NCBI RefSeq assembly: GCF_009928485.1
Contig: NZ_JAABNP010000035.1
Span: forward strand, 1 to 61,830
Reading direction: 5' to 3'
DNA length: 61,830 nt
Source: Clostridium sp. C2-6-12
GTDB lineage: Bacteria; Bacillota; Clostridia; Clostridiales; Clostridiaceae
The stretch's first letter is position 1, and every line of letters starts with the position of its first letter. Below are positions 16,393-25,835 of the stretch, in pieces. The notes beneath the pieces are model-generated. The model did not search any database. It was not told where the DNA came from and saw only the letters and a program-made list of their open reading frames with translations. The translations under genes and the position numbers were made by a program.

Positions 16393-16947
16393 TCAGTCAC
16401 GCAAACCATCATCAAGTTTCTTAAACAATATATCTAGTCGTGTTGTCTTGCTGGGTTGCGGTGGGAAATTCCGAATAATTGTATGAACTTCAGTTGGCGC
16501 CTCTTTAATTGCACGATTAATCATGTCGTCGCTTGCGCTCTTTGATCTATTTGATAATTCAAGAGCATAAGCTGCGTAAACAATTGGTCCTAGTACATGG
16601 CGTGCCTGTCTCCATCCTTGGTCTCCGATTTGTAAATCCGTATGGGTATATGGAACAGAAGAAACCGCAGATGCTGCTTTTGTAACATATTTTGCAGGTT
16701 CATCTACTTCTTTACCAATTTTAAAGACTGCCATTGACACTCTACGAAGCTCTTGTCCTCGCTTTTCGCCTTGGACGTATTTTGCTGCTACTTCTAAAGA
16801 TTGGCGTGGTCTTGAATCATCAGGGTAATTCTCTTCAAAAATAGGTAATACTTCTGCCACAAAAGCAATTCCCCAAAATGTAGCAGGTCTTAATAGATAC
16901 TGATCATCAGTCGAATTAGTAAGCGTATTGCTATTAGATTTAGGCAT
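16393..16947 (-). CDS. Putative immunity-type protein
   Basis: About 184 residues, all-helical, resembling the family annotated as putative immunity proteins (Imm-5 like). Typical stretches are RPATFWGIAFVAEVLPIFEE, DDSRPRQSLEVAAKYVQGEK, QARHVLGPIVYAAYALEL and TRLDILFKKLD. The ATG at 16947, seven bases after GAAAGGAG, is preferred to an in-frame ATG eight codons upstream. No toxin partner is visible next to it; such orphan immunity genes are common in accessory islands. It is the last island gene before the core chromosome at rlmD. Confidence 0.55.
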   Translation of the reverse strand: MPKSNSNTLTNSTDDQYLLRPATFWGIAFVAEVLPIFEENYPDDSRPRQSLEVAAKYVQGEKRGQELRRVSMAVFKIGKEVDEPAKYVTKAASAVSSVPYTHTDLQIGDQGWRQARHVLGPIVYAAYALELSNRSKSASDDMINRAIKEAPTEVHTIIRNFPPQPSKTTRLDILFKKLDDGLRD

Positions 16948-17130
16948 AAATTTCTCTCCTTTCAAATTCAAATTTATCTAATTACTTATATATAGTTCTT
17001 GTTTCGCCACTCTATTTTTGCAACATATTATATAATACATTTCATCCATTGATTTATCAACTAAGATTTCAAGTTTTTCACTATCATCGCCCAAATCCCC
17101 CTATGTCATCTATAAAGCACCCTATTTTTA

Positions 17131-17168
17131 AGGGTCAAAAAACGGTGTTTTTCCACTGTTTTTTGACC
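17131..17168 (-). terminator. Terminator of rlmD
   Basis: GGGTCAAAAAAC and GTTTTTTGACCC form a perfect 12-bp stem (17131-17168) that lies about 40 bases after the rlmD stop codon on the minus strand. A second small inverted repeat, ACCAC/GTGGT around ACATGT, lies between it and the stop codon. This is the boundary between core chromosome and accessory island. Confidence 0.75.
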
Positions 17169-17208
17169 CAATTTTTGTCCTCAAACCACTACATGTTGTG
17201 GTCAATTT

Positions 17209-18591
17209 CTACTTTTTGCCTTCCGAACCACAATACGTCATCAGAATTATACTCTCAACATGTTTTGTCGTAGGGAACATATCAACAGGCTGTACTTCAA
17301 CAACTTCATACCCTACTTGCTCTAAATGTTTTAAATCTCTTGCTAACGTACTAGGATCACATGAAACATAAACCACCCTTTTAGGCTGTGCTTTACCTAT
17401 TGCCTCTAGTAATTTAACATCACAGCCTTTTCTTGGCGGATCTACTACTATAACATCTGGCTTAATTCCATCTCTGATTAATCTAGGAATTATATCTTCT
17501 GACTTCCCTACAAAAAACTGGGAATTAGTTATTCCATTTTGCTCAGCATTTATTTTAGCGTTTTCTATTGCCTGCCCCACAATTTCCACACCATAAACCT
17601 TTTTAGCCTTTTGAGATAAAAATAATGTTATCGTACCAGTACCACAATAAGCATCAAAAACAACCTCATTTCCGCTTAAATCCGCATATTCTAAAGCTTT
17701 ATTGTATAGTACTTCTGTTTGCAATGGATTTACTTGAAAAAAGGATAATGGCGATATATTAAATTTATACTCACCTATATAATCACATATATGATCTTGC
17801 CCCCATAAAGCAATACATTTATCTCCTAATACTAAATTAGTATCCTTAGAATTTATATTTTGAATCAAACTCACTAAATTGCTAATTCCCTTTTGTAATG
17901 TACTTATTAATTCTTCTTTATAAGGAATCTCTTTATCTGTAGTAACGAGTACAACCATAACCTCATTAGTCTTAAAGCCTTTTCTAATCATTATATTTCT
18001 GATTAGACCTTCTTCATAGAACATGCCATCTCTTTTTGCTGGCTTTATAGAATATTCCATCATCCAGTTTCTAATTAGTCTTATAATTTTATCAGCTTCT
18101 TGCTCTTGAAGTAGGCAGATATCCATATCAATTATTTCATGAGTCTTTTCACTATAAAATCCAATTGCTATTTCTTCTTCAACAAGTCCAACAGAAAATA
18201 TAACCTTATTTCTATATCTATATTCTTCCTTCATACCTAATGGATATTTCACAATACTATCATTTAATCCACCAATCTTCTTTATACAATCTTTTACTCT
18301 TTCAAATTTAAAATCTAATTGTCCTTTATAATTTAAATGCATTAATGTACATCCACCACATTTTTCATAATTAGTACATTTAGGTTCTATTCTTTCACTT
18401 GATTTTTCTATTATTTCTAAAATCCTACCATGAGCATACTTTTTCTTAGCTTTTACTATTTCAATTCTCACACATTCACCTTTTAAAGTTCCTGGTATGA
18501 ATATGGGATAACCATCTATTTTAGCAACACCTTCACCCTCATAACCTAAAGATTCAATGTTTACAATATATTCCTTGTTATTTTCTAACAC
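17209..18591 (-). CDS. rlmD: 23S rRNA (uracil-C5)-methyltransferase RlmD/RlmCD
   Basis: A 460-residue TrmA/RumA-family enzyme that puts a methyl group on C5 of uridines in 23S rRNA (U1939 and/or U747 class). An N-terminal TRAM domain (residues 5-60) is followed by a 4Fe-4S cysteine cluster (CTNYEKCGGCTLMH, about 75-88 plus a later Cys), then the SAM domain with VFDAYCGTGTITLFL, VVDPPRKGCD and the catalytic VYVSCDPSTLARDL. It ends HVESIILM as the family does. Start is GTG, nine bases after GAAGGA. An extended -10 promoter and a terminator-like hairpin precede it, suggesting an attenuated leader. Confidence 0.9.
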   Translation of the reverse strand: MLENNKEYIVNIESLGYEGEGVAKIDGYPIFIPGTLKGECVRIEIVKAKKKYAHGRILEIIEKSSERIEPKCTNYEKCGGCTLMHLNYKGQLDFKFERVKDCIKKIGGLNDSIVKYPLGMKEEYRYRNKVIFSVGLVEEEIAIGFYSEKTHEIIDMDICLLQEQEADKIIRLIRNWMMEYSIKPAKRDGMFYEEGLIRNIMIRKGFKTNEVMVVLVTTDKEIPYKEELISTLQKGISNLVSLIQNINSKDTNLVLGDKCIALWGQDHICDYIGEYKFNISPLSFFQVNPLQTEVLYNKALEYADLSGNEVVFDAYCGTGTITLFLSQKAKKVYGVEIVGQAIENAKINAEQNGITNSQFFVGKSEDIIPRLIRDGIKPDVIVVDPPRKGCDVKLLEAIGKAQPKRVVYVSCDPSTLARDLKHLEQVGYEVVEVQPVDMFPTTKHVESIILMTYCGSEGKK

Positions 18592-18626
18592 TTTAACACA
18601 TCCTTCGTTATATTTTAGGCATATTC

Positions 18627-18650
18627 AAAAAAAGAGCACCTTTCGGTGCC
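18627..18650 (-). terminator. Hairpin terminator in the rlmD leader (possible attenuator)
   Basis: On the minus strand GGCACC-GAAA-GGTGCTC is followed by seven T residues, a strong intrinsic terminator, yet it lies only about 35 bases before the rlmD start codon and after that gene's apparent promoter. The transcript up to it would be about 120 bases and contains a six-codon ORF (MELNGN) ending just before the stem. It looks like an attenuator, or the end of a small RNA. Confidence 0.7.
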
Positions 18651-18775
18651 AAATACAGAATCAGTTGCCATTTAATTCCATAATTATTTAATAATTATTC
18701 CTCTTTAAGAGCAATAATATACATTATATATTAAATACTACCTACATAAATGTTAATTTTTTGTTAACTTTTTCT

Positions 18776-18790
18776 ATTATAACACAAATA
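18776..18790 (-). promoter_or_regulatory. Extended -10 promoter upstream of rlmD
   Basis: TGTTATAAT (minus strand, -10 at 18776-18781) is an extended -10 element; the -35 is weak (TGTTAT). It points toward rlmD and would give a leader of about 180 bases containing the terminator hairpin at 18627-18650. The remainder of the 348-base gap is AT-rich with no other signal. Confidence 0.5.
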
Positions 18791-18879
18791 GTATTTAAAT
18801 AACATCTTTTATTAATGTTATTTGTTATTTTTGCGAATAAAGTAAATAACAAAAATAATTTAATATACCATACGATAAA

Positions 18880-18912
18880 AGAGACTTTGGCAAACTAATC
18901 ACCAAAGTCTCT
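18880..18912 (-). terminator. Terminator of pfkA-pyk
   Basis: AGAGACTTTGG and CCAAAGTCTCT form a perfect 11-bp stem with an 11-base loop followed by TTTT on the minus strand, about 27 bases after the pyk stop codon. It ends the pfkA-pyk transcript. Confidence 0.85.
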
Positions 18913-18938
18913 ATATATATAAATTTATGTTTTACAAA

Positions 18939-20360
18939 CTACTTAACAACGCTGATCTTTAATAAGTTAGTAGCTCCAACTTGATCTACAGGTACTCCAG
19001 CAGCTAATACAACTGTATCTCCTGATTGAACAAATTCATGGTTCTTAGCTATTTCAACTGATTTTTCTAACATTTCGTCAGTTGATTCCATCTTATTAGC
19101 AACTACTGGGTATACTCCCCATGAGAATGCTAATTGTCTAGCAACAACTGCATCTGGAGTTACAGCAATGATTGGACATTCTGGTCTGCATTGAGAAATT
19201 CTCTTAGCAGTAGCTCCTGTTTGAGTTGAAGTTATAACAGCTGCTGCTTCTAATTCATTAGCTGCATTACTAGCTGCTCTTGAAATAACTCCTGCTATAG
19301 CTGGAATATGAGATTTAGCTTGAGATACTGCTACTTTGTATTCTAAAGATTTTTCAGTTTCTTCAGCAATTTTAGCCATAGTAGCTACTGCTTCTACTGG
19401 ATAATCTCCGTTAGCACTTTCTCCTGATAACATGATTGCATCAGTACCATCTAAGATAGCGTTAGCAACGTCTGAAACTTCTGCTCTAGTTGGTCTTGGA
19501 TTTCTCATCATAGAATCTAACATTTGAGTTGCAGTTACAACTGGTTTACCAGCAGCATTACACTTCTTAATCATCATCTTTTGAACTGAAGGTACTTGTT
19601 CTATTGGAATTTCAACACCTAAGTCTCCTCTAGCTACCATTAAAAGATCTGAAACTTCTAAGATTTCATCGATGTTATCAACACCTTCTTGGTTTTCGAT
19701 TTTTGAACAAATTAATATTCTTTCTCCACCATTTGCATCAAGTATTTCTCTGATAGTCTTTACGTCAGATGCTTTTCTTATAAATGAAGCAGCAATCATA
19801 GTAACTCCAACTTGACAACCGAAGATTAAATCTGATTTATCTTTTTCAGTAAGAGCTGGTAATTTAATAGATACTCCTGGTACATTAACTCCTTTATGAG
19901 TTCCAACAAATCCAGTGTTTTGAACTTCACACTTAATAGCGTTTCCTTCAACAGATTTAACAGTTAATCCTACTAAACCATCATCTATTAATATAGTGTT
20001 TCCTGGTTTAACATCATTTGCTAATCCTTCATATGTAACAGCACATTTAGTAGTGTCACCAATTACATCCATATCTCCAGCATATACTGTAAATTCTGTA
20101 CCTTTAGTTAATTCAACTTTCTTAGGTTCGAATTTTCCAGTTCTGATTTCTGGTCCTTTAGTATCAAGAATTATAGCAATTTCTCTATTTAATTTCTTTG
20201 ATAATTCTTTAACCTTTGCAATTCTTCCACCATGTTCTTCATGATCTCCATGTGAAAAATTATGTCTTGAAGCATTCATTCCTGCAAGCACAACTTTTTC
20301 TAATATTTCCATATCCTCACTAGCTGGCCCTATAGTACAAATCATTTTAGTTTTTCTCAT
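18939..20360 (-). CDS. pyk: Pyruvate kinase
   Basis: A 473-residue cytosolic pyruvate kinase (phosphoenolpyruvate + ADP to pyruvate + ATP), the last step of glycolysis. The N-terminal MRKTKMICTIGPAS and NASRHNFSHG blocks, the B-domain, the active-site KIENQEGVDNIDEI and DLLMVARGDLGVEIP, and MLDSMMRNPRPTRAEVSDVANAI are all present. The C-terminal allosteric domain ends ...TNLLKISVVK. It lacks the extra PEP-utiliser domain found in bacilli (about 585 residues). It follows pfkA by 77 bases and shares its promoter and terminator. Confidence 0.97.
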   Translation of the reverse strand: MRKTKMICTIGPASEDMEILEKVVLAGMNASRHNFSHGDHEEHGGRIAKVKELSKKLNREIAIILDTKGPEIRTGKFEPKKVELTKGTEFTVYAGDMDVIGDTTKCAVTYEGLANDVKPGNTILIDDGLVGLTVKSVEGNAIKCEVQNTGFVGTHKGVNVPGVSIKLPALTEKDKSDLIFGCQVGVTMIAASFIRKASDVKTIREILDANGGERILICSKIENQEGVDNIDEILEVSDLLMVARGDLGVEIPIEQVPSVQKMMIKKCNAAGKPVVTATQMLDSMMRNPRPTRAEVSDVANAILDGTDAIMLSGESANGDYPVEAVATMAKIAEETEKSLEYKVAVSQAKSHIPAIAGVISRAASNAANELEAAAVITSTQTGATAKRISQCRPECPIIAVTPDAVVARQLAFSWGVYPVVANKMESTDEMLEKSVEIAKNHEFVQSGDTVVLAAGVPVDQVGATNLLKISVVK

Positions 20361-20437
20361 TAAACTAACACTCCTCTTTCTTGGATTAATTTATAGAATT
20401 TATATAAATAAACTATAACCTTATTAAACTAATAAAA

Positions 20438-21394
20438 CTATGATAATACTTGTGCAATATCATATAGTTCTTTATCAAATTGGCTTTCCATATCTAAAGC
20501 TTCATCTATATCTTGGTCAATTATTTTATTATCTTTAATACCAATTACTCTTGAAGTTTTTCCTTCTAATAATACTTCAATAGCTTTTGCTCCCATTCTT
20601 GAAGCTAAAACTCTATCAGTAGCACTAGGACTTCCACCTCTTTGAATATGACCCAAGATTGTTGCTCTAGTTTCAATTCCAGTTATTTCTTCAACTTCTT
20701 TTGCAAGTTCAAATGCTCCTCCAATTCCTTCTGCAAGGATTATTAAGTTATGCATTTTCCCTTTATTTTTTCCTTCTAAGATAGTTCTGCAAAGTGCGTC
20801 TTTATCAAAATCCATTTCTGGAATTATGATAGCTTCTGCTCCACCACAAATACCTGCATATAGAGATAGATCTCCGCAATCTCTACCCATAACTTCTACT
20901 ATAGAAACTCTTTCGTGAGAAGTTGAAGTATCTCTAATCTTATTTATAGCATCAACAACAGTATTTAAGGCTGTGTCAAAACCTAAAGTAAAGTCTGTGT
21001 AAGCTAAGTCATTATCAATTGTTCCTGGAATACCAATTGTTTTAATTCCAAGTTTTGATAATAATTTTGCTCCTGTGAATGATCCATCCCCACCAATAAC
21101 TACTAAAGCTTCTACACCATATGCTTGTAATATTTTAGCAGCTTTTTTTCTTACTTCTTCATTTTTGAACTCTGGGCATCTAGCAGTTCTTAAAATTGTT
21201 CCACCTCTTTGAATTATGTCAGATACTGAATTTCTGTCCATACTGAATAATTCTCCGTTAATAAGCCCACTATAACCTCTTTGAACCCCCATAACTTCAA
21301 TTCCATTATGAATTGCGGTTCTTACTACTGCTCTGATGGCAGCATTCATACCTGGTGCATCTCCACCACTTGTTAAAACAGCTATCTTTTTCAT
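20438..21394 (-). CDS. pfkA: ATP-dependent 6-phosphofructokinase
   Basis: A 318-residue PfkA: fructose-6-phosphate + ATP to fructose-1,6-bisphosphate, the committed step of glycolysis. AVLTSGGDAPGMNAAIRAVV opens the protein with the ATP-binding loop. GGDGSFTGA, PGTIDNDL (catalytic TIDND), VEVMGRDCGDL and LGHIQRGGSPSATDR follow at the expected places. AAGGAGG precedes the ATG. It sits directly after dnaE on the same strand, but a 430-base gap with a good promoter (21482-21510) and an inverted repeat separates them, so pfkA-pyk is its own operon. Confidence 0.97.
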   Translation of the reverse strand: MKKIAVLTSGGDAPGMNAAIRAVVRTAIHNGIEVMGVQRGYSGLINGELFSMDRNSVSDIIQRGGTILRTARCPEFKNEEVRKKAAKILQAYGVEALVVIGGDGSFTGAKLLSKLGIKTIGIPGTIDNDLAYTDFTLGFDTALNTVVDAINKIRDTSTSHERVSIVEVMGRDCGDLSLYAGICGGAEAIIIPEMDFDKDALCRTILEGKNKGKMHNLIILAEGIGGAFELAKEVEEITGIETRATILGHIQRGGSPSATDRVLASRMGAKAIEVLLEGKTSRVIGIKDNKIIDQDIDEALDMESQFDKELYDIAQVLS

Positions 21395-21481
21395 AATATA
21401 TATTTTCCTCCTTAAATACTGTAAGGGACTTTCTTAGACCCTTATGTACATAATGTAACCATAATTTATTAACCATCAATT

Positions 21482-21510
21482 ATTGTACCTAAATTTCTAT
21501 CATTTATCAA
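21482..21510 (-). promoter_or_regulatory. Promoter of the pfkA-pyk operon
   Basis: On the minus strand TTGATA (21505-21510) and TACAAT (21482-21487) lie exactly 17 bases apart, about 88 bases before the pfkA start codon. It is the best sigma-A-type promoter in the dnaE-pfkA gap. Confidence 0.7.
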
Positions 21511-21532
21511 TCATATTTGACAAACTTTTGAT

Positions 21533-21568
21533 GTTATTCTAAAATATTTGACTTATATTTAGAATAAC
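21533..21568. promoter_or_regulatory. Inverted repeat upstream of the pfkA promoter (candidate operator)
   Basis: GTTATTCTAAA (21533-21543) is repeated exactly inverted at 21558-21568 with 14 bases between, some 25 bases upstream of the -35. Further upstream, at about 21640-21672, TGTCAACA and the palindrome TGTCGACA form a spaced repeat. Either could bind a regulator of glycolysis; the first could also be a dnaE terminator, though no T run follows it. Confidence 0.45.
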
Positions 21569-21825
21569 TTTTATAGTTTACATATATTTTATCAAGGATT
21601 ATAACTGTAATTTAAAATAAGATTTTTTCTTAGCTTACTATGTCAACATACTTTGACTATTATGTCGACACACTGCAACATTAAATTCCTTTTATATTAT
21701 AACCAATAATGAACCTATTTATATATTTTGATAACATTTTTATAATATTCATTTTTGTAATATTTTTCATTTATATATTTATCAAAATTGTGCCCCATAT
21801 TTATATCTAATTTGCTATTTGATTA

Positions 21826-23069
21826 TTACAAATCTTGTATTTTTACATTTTCTTCTCCTAATATTTCTCTCAGCATAGTTATCACATCACTGTCTAAAGA
21901 AATCCATCTATCTCTCGGAGCTCTAAAACTTTGCTTTTCTTTGCTAGCAAAAATATAAACAGGAGTATCTCCCAAATATTCTTTTTTCAATAATTCTTTA
22001 AGATTTTGGCTCAGTTCTTTAGCTGAAATTGTATCTTCAACTCTTAAATATACTTTTGAAGTATTCACTTTTTCCAATGGCTCTATGCTTTCACAAATAA
22101 GCTTAGGCGGTTCATCTTCTTTCAAGCTTAATCGCCCTTTTACTATTACCAAACTATCAGTTACACATAATTCTTTTACCTTTTCCAATGTTTTTGGAAA
22201 AACTATTACTTCAATTGTACCAGTTAAATCTTCAAGCTTTAAGAATGCCATTATGGAATTATTTCTAGTTACTTTTTGATTTACACTTGCAAGTATTCCA
22301 CCTAATATTACCCTATCATTATCTTGAAGCATATCCTGTTCATTAAACATGGCTACTTCTCCAATATCATCGGATAATGTTTCATCAAGAGTTTCATGTG
22401 ATGAAAATATTTTTATTATTTCATTTGTAGTTTGCATCTTTAAGCTTTGAGCATAATCATCTAATGGATGACCTGTAATATAAAGACCAGTCATTTCCTT
22501 TTCCATAGCTAATAAATTTCTTTTGTTAAATTCCTTAATATTAGGATAATTAACTTCTGGATTTTTTAATTCTTCAGCTGCAAATAAGCTTATCTGACCA
22601 TCAATATTTCTTCTCTTATCACTTGATATATTGTCTATCATCTTTTCATGAACAGCGAGCATCTTTGATCTGAAAACTTTAAAATCATCTAAAGCTCCAG
22701 CTTTAATTAAACATTCTACTGCACGTTTATTTATTGATGACGGATCCATTTTATTAACAAAATCCACCAAGGAATCAAATTTTCCTTTTTCCTCTCTCGC
22801 TTTTACTATGCTATCTACAACATTTCCACCAACATTCTTAATAGCTGCTAAACCAAATCTGATTTTATTGTCTTTTACTGTAAATCTAGAAAAACTTTCA
22901 TTAATGTTAGGAGGCAATACTTGTATTCCCAACTCTTCTGCAATTCCAATGTAATAAGCAATCTTTTCGTTTATACCCATAACTGAATTAAGCATTGCTG
23001 CTATCATTTCTGTAGGATAATATTTCATAAGATATGCTGTTTGATAACCTACAACTGCATATGCAGCTG
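21826..23069 (-). CDS. dnaE: dnaE exon 3: DNA polymerase III alpha, C-terminal part
   Basis: Codes for residues 779-1192 after splicing; the first codon (GCA, Ala779) is split by the group II intron (G in exon 2, CA here). Content: end of the fingers (AAYAVVGYQTAYLMKYYPTE), helix-hairpin-helix region (FGLAAIKNVGGNVVDSIV), a beta-clamp-binding motif (QISLF near residue 960) and the OB fold (ILGGILASVNQKVTRNN...). Before the junction the frame runs back into intron domain VI, so the first apparent Met of the raw ORF is intronic. Together the exons give 1,192 residues, normal for a clostridial DnaE. Confidence 0.95.
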
Positions 23070-25835
23070 ATGTCGATAGGTAAGTCTTTGATACTATCTC
23101 CAACTTTTCCCCCGACCCAAACGGTACGTGCGACTTTCACCGCATACCGCTTTCCATCGAAATAGTTTTCCATCTAATGACTTCTTCTTTTAAATTAAAG
23201 TTACCTTTAATTCAAAGTTTCACCTATTTTAATTAAGTTATCTTCTTCAAAAATTATATTTCTTAATTCTAAAATCTTTTTATTTTTAGTTTCTGTATTA
23301 GAATGAACTAACTCATGACATTCATCACATAGAGTTATTAAATTTGGAACTTTATTTATCTGATTTAAAGGAAGTTTCCGTCTTTTATGATGACATTTAA
23401 CTATTCCAGTATATACAGATTGTTTACATGCCATACATATTCCCTTATCTCTGTTATAAGCATATTCTCTGTTCATTACATATTCAAAATTATAAATGTT
23501 TCCTTTTCTTTCTTGATTTCCTACTATTGTAAATAATTCATATGGATTATATAGTGTTGGTCTAAGTTTCCCTCTTTGTTTTTTAGAGGTATTACTTTTC
23601 AGTTCCCTACCTTCTTCTGTATATGGTGTCATTTTAGGATTAAATTTTCTTGCATAAATAATTGGTGTTATTGATGCTTTGGTTAATCCTATTTTTAAAT
23701 CCTTATAATCAAAGAAGAATGTTTTTTGTTTATATCCCATATGTCTATTAGTAAGATTATTAACTTTGTCTATATCTATAAGTCTATCTTTTCCACTTCC
23801 ATATAACCTTCGTACCGTTTTATATGCAGTATAAAATATTTTATTATCTATATTTTGTAATATAGATTTTGCAATGCTTATTTTATAATAATTTGCAATT
23901 CCAATAATCATACTATTTATTTTTTCTACAAGCACAACTGTCTTTAACGGTGTTTCTTGATATCTTATAGCCTCAACTTTATCTAATATTTCTCTGGTTT
24001 TACTCTTAACCATTTTTCTATTAGGCATAACCTTACATACAAGATTATTTGTTAACCTCTTTTTCTCTACAAATAGTTCAAATCCAAGAAATTTAGCATT
24101 TTCTTCTCTTAAATCTGTAATCATAGTTTTATCATCAGATAATTCTAATGATAATCTATGTTTGAAGAACTTCTTACATTGATAAAGTAATTTACTCGCT
24201 TCACTTTTACTTTCAGTTAATATTATCCAATCATCTGCATATCTTATTAAATATTTTTGAACATGTTCCTTTTTCAATTTCTTTCTTGCATTATCTAATG
24301 CAACTTTTCTTACTGATGATTTTGCTTTATTTATATAATCATCTAAAAAGGGATGTTCTTCATATTGTGTTGCCACGTATTTATCAAATGCGTTTAAATA
24401 TATATTTGCTAATAACGGTGATATTATTCCGCCTTGGGGAGTTCCAATTTCAGATTTATTGTATTTTAAATCTTCCATTATTCCTGCTTTTAGCATTTTC
24501 TTAATCATATTTAGCACTCTTTTATCTCTTATTCCAAGTCCCCACATCATTTTAATTAATATGTTGTGATTAACATTGTCAAAGAAACTTTTAATGTCAC
24601 CTTCAATTGCAACATAACATTTAGTTGTATTAACTAAACTTACAATTCTTGCAATTGCATGTTCTGTGTTTCTGTATGGTCTGAAGCCATAACTATGATT
24701 AAAGAATTTTGCTTCCACTATAGGCTCTATAACAATTCTCGTTATCTCTTGTATAATCCTATCTATCATTGTTGGAATACCAAGAGGTCGTAGTTTCCCG
24801 CTCTTTTTAGGTATATACACCCTTCTAACTGCATTTGGTTTATAGTTGTCGATACACTTTCTTATTAAATTTATTAACTTCGTTGTATCCATTTGCAAAT
24901 ATTTATCAATATTAACTTTATCTATTCCAGCAGTAAAACTACCTTTATTAGATTTAATATTGTGTATTGCAGTAATTATTGTTTGTTCATTCTTCATTAC
25001 TTCAACTAAATCATAAAATTCAGTTTTCTTTTTAGAATTTTCATACATTTTGTCTAAAACACTAACTAATTGTTTTTCATTATCAATAACATAACTTTTT
25101 AAACACATCTGCAAGGTCATCACCTCCGATTGTTTTTACTATTAAATTCCCACCTTCATTTGAAGGGTTCATGATGATATGTTATTAAATAGGTTACTTA
25201 CTATTCCGACTGGTGTCCTTCGCTCCAAGTAGTTTTCCCCATCCTTCTTACATTACTGTAAATAGTGACTATCGGCTACTTATCAACACTACTATGACAC
25301 CTCTGACTCCTTCTAATTTTCATAGATATAGCAAATCTCCAATTAGAAGGTATCTCAAGTTCCAATAAAACTATCCCTTATTTTTCTTCGGGTTAGGTTT
25401 CCTCTCTATGCCGAGGGCTACATTATAACTGACTACCATAATCATTATAAGTTGTAACTTTTATAAGTTATCATATACAACCAACTCACGAATGTTTGTA
25501 TAAACCCTAAAATCCCACCTTCTGCTGTGGGGCAACAATTACGACACTTCGCACGAGGATTCGTTGTCTAACCATGCCAAAGTTTTTAAGGATGCCCACT
25601 CCATATAGTTACGTATGTCAAGGATGTAACATCAGGCTCTGTCCTTACCGTGCTCTACACACCTTCAAGTGCTATCTATCGAGTGCATAACGGGGTATCA
25701 GCAATATCACTACTGGTAGTTGTGATAGAAAGGAGTTTCACCTCTCAATTCGTTTTATCAGTTTGAATTAATTATATTAATCCACTTGCTTTTATTCCTT
25801 ATCTAAAGGCTTTTATATGCAAGAACTTGACGCAC
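23070..25835 (-). mobile_element. Group II intron interrupting dnaE
   Basis: A 2,766-base intron on the coding strand. It begins GTGCG (25835-25831, consensus GUGYG) and ends GACAT (..AY). Domain V lies at 23119-23152: AGC, then GGTATGCGG-TGAAAG-TCGCACGTACC. Domain VI follows with the GATAG/CTATC stem carrying a bulged-A candidate in TTACCTATC. Exon-binding sites match the insertion site: EBS1 CGUGAG (25485-25490) pairs with IBS1 CUCAUG at exon positions -6 to -1, and EBS2 UUGUU (25534-25538) pairs with AACAA at -13 to -9. The maturase ORF occupies domain IV. Removal joins CAT-G to CA-GCT-GCA and restores SHAAAYAVV of DnaE. Confidence 0.95.
23207..25123 (-). CDS. ltrA: Group II intron reverse transcriptase/maturase with HNH endonuclease
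   Basis: A 638-residue multifunctional intron protein that helps its own intron splice and drives retrohoming. RT blocks run from residue ~60: KSNKGSFTAGIDKV (RT0-1), KSGKLRPLGIPTMIDRI, YGFRPYRNTEHA, GDIKSFFDNVNH, GTPQGGIISPLLANIYL and the catalytic YADD in YLIRYADDWIIL. The maturase X domain follows (~380-500). The C-terminus has an HNH/zinc domain: CMACKQS...KCHHKRRKLPLN...NLITLCDECHELVH. All active residues are present, so the intron looks mobile. A GGAGGTG lies at the GTG/ATG start pair (25123/25120). Confidence 0.95.
   Translation of the reverse strand: MMTLQMCLKSYVIDNEKQLVSVLDKMYENSKKKTEFYDLVEVMKNEQTIITAIHNIKSNKGSFTAGIDKVNIDKYLQMDTTKLINLIRKCIDNYKPNAVRRVYIPKKSGKLRPLGIPTMIDRIIQEITRIVIEPIVEAKFFNHSYGFRPYRNTEHAIARIVSLVNTTKCYVAIEGDIKSFFDNVNHNILIKMMWGLGIRDKRVLNMIKKMLKAGIMEDLKYNKSEIGTPQGGIISPLLANIYLNAFDKYVATQYEEHPFLDDYINKAKSSVRKVALDNARKKLKKEHVQKYLIRYADDWIILTESKSEASKLLYQCKKFFKHRLSLELSDDKTMITDLREENAKFLGFELFVEKKRLTNNLVCKVMPNRKMVKSKTREILDKVEAIRYQETPLKTVVLVEKINSMIIGIANYYKISIAKSILQNIDNKIFYTAYKTVRRLYGSGKDRLIDIDKVNNLTNRHMGYKQKTFFFDYKDLKIGLTKASITPIIYARKFNPKMTPYTEEGRELKSNTSKKQRGKLRPTLYNPYELFTIVGNQERKGNIYNFEYVMNREYAYNRDKGICMACKQSVYTGIVKCHHKRRKLPLNQINKVPNLITLCDECHELVHSNTETKNKKILELRNIIFEEDNLIKIGETLN

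Noticed and set aside
23070..23103. ATG start of the C-terminal dnaE piece at 23103
   Set aside because: Its first 11 codons (MEIVSKTYLST) are domain VI of the group II intron; the true exon begins at 23069.
25813..25835. C-terminal residues after SH in the middle dnaE piece (GASSSCI)
   Set aside because: These codons are the first bases of the group II intron (GTGCG...), not part of DnaE.
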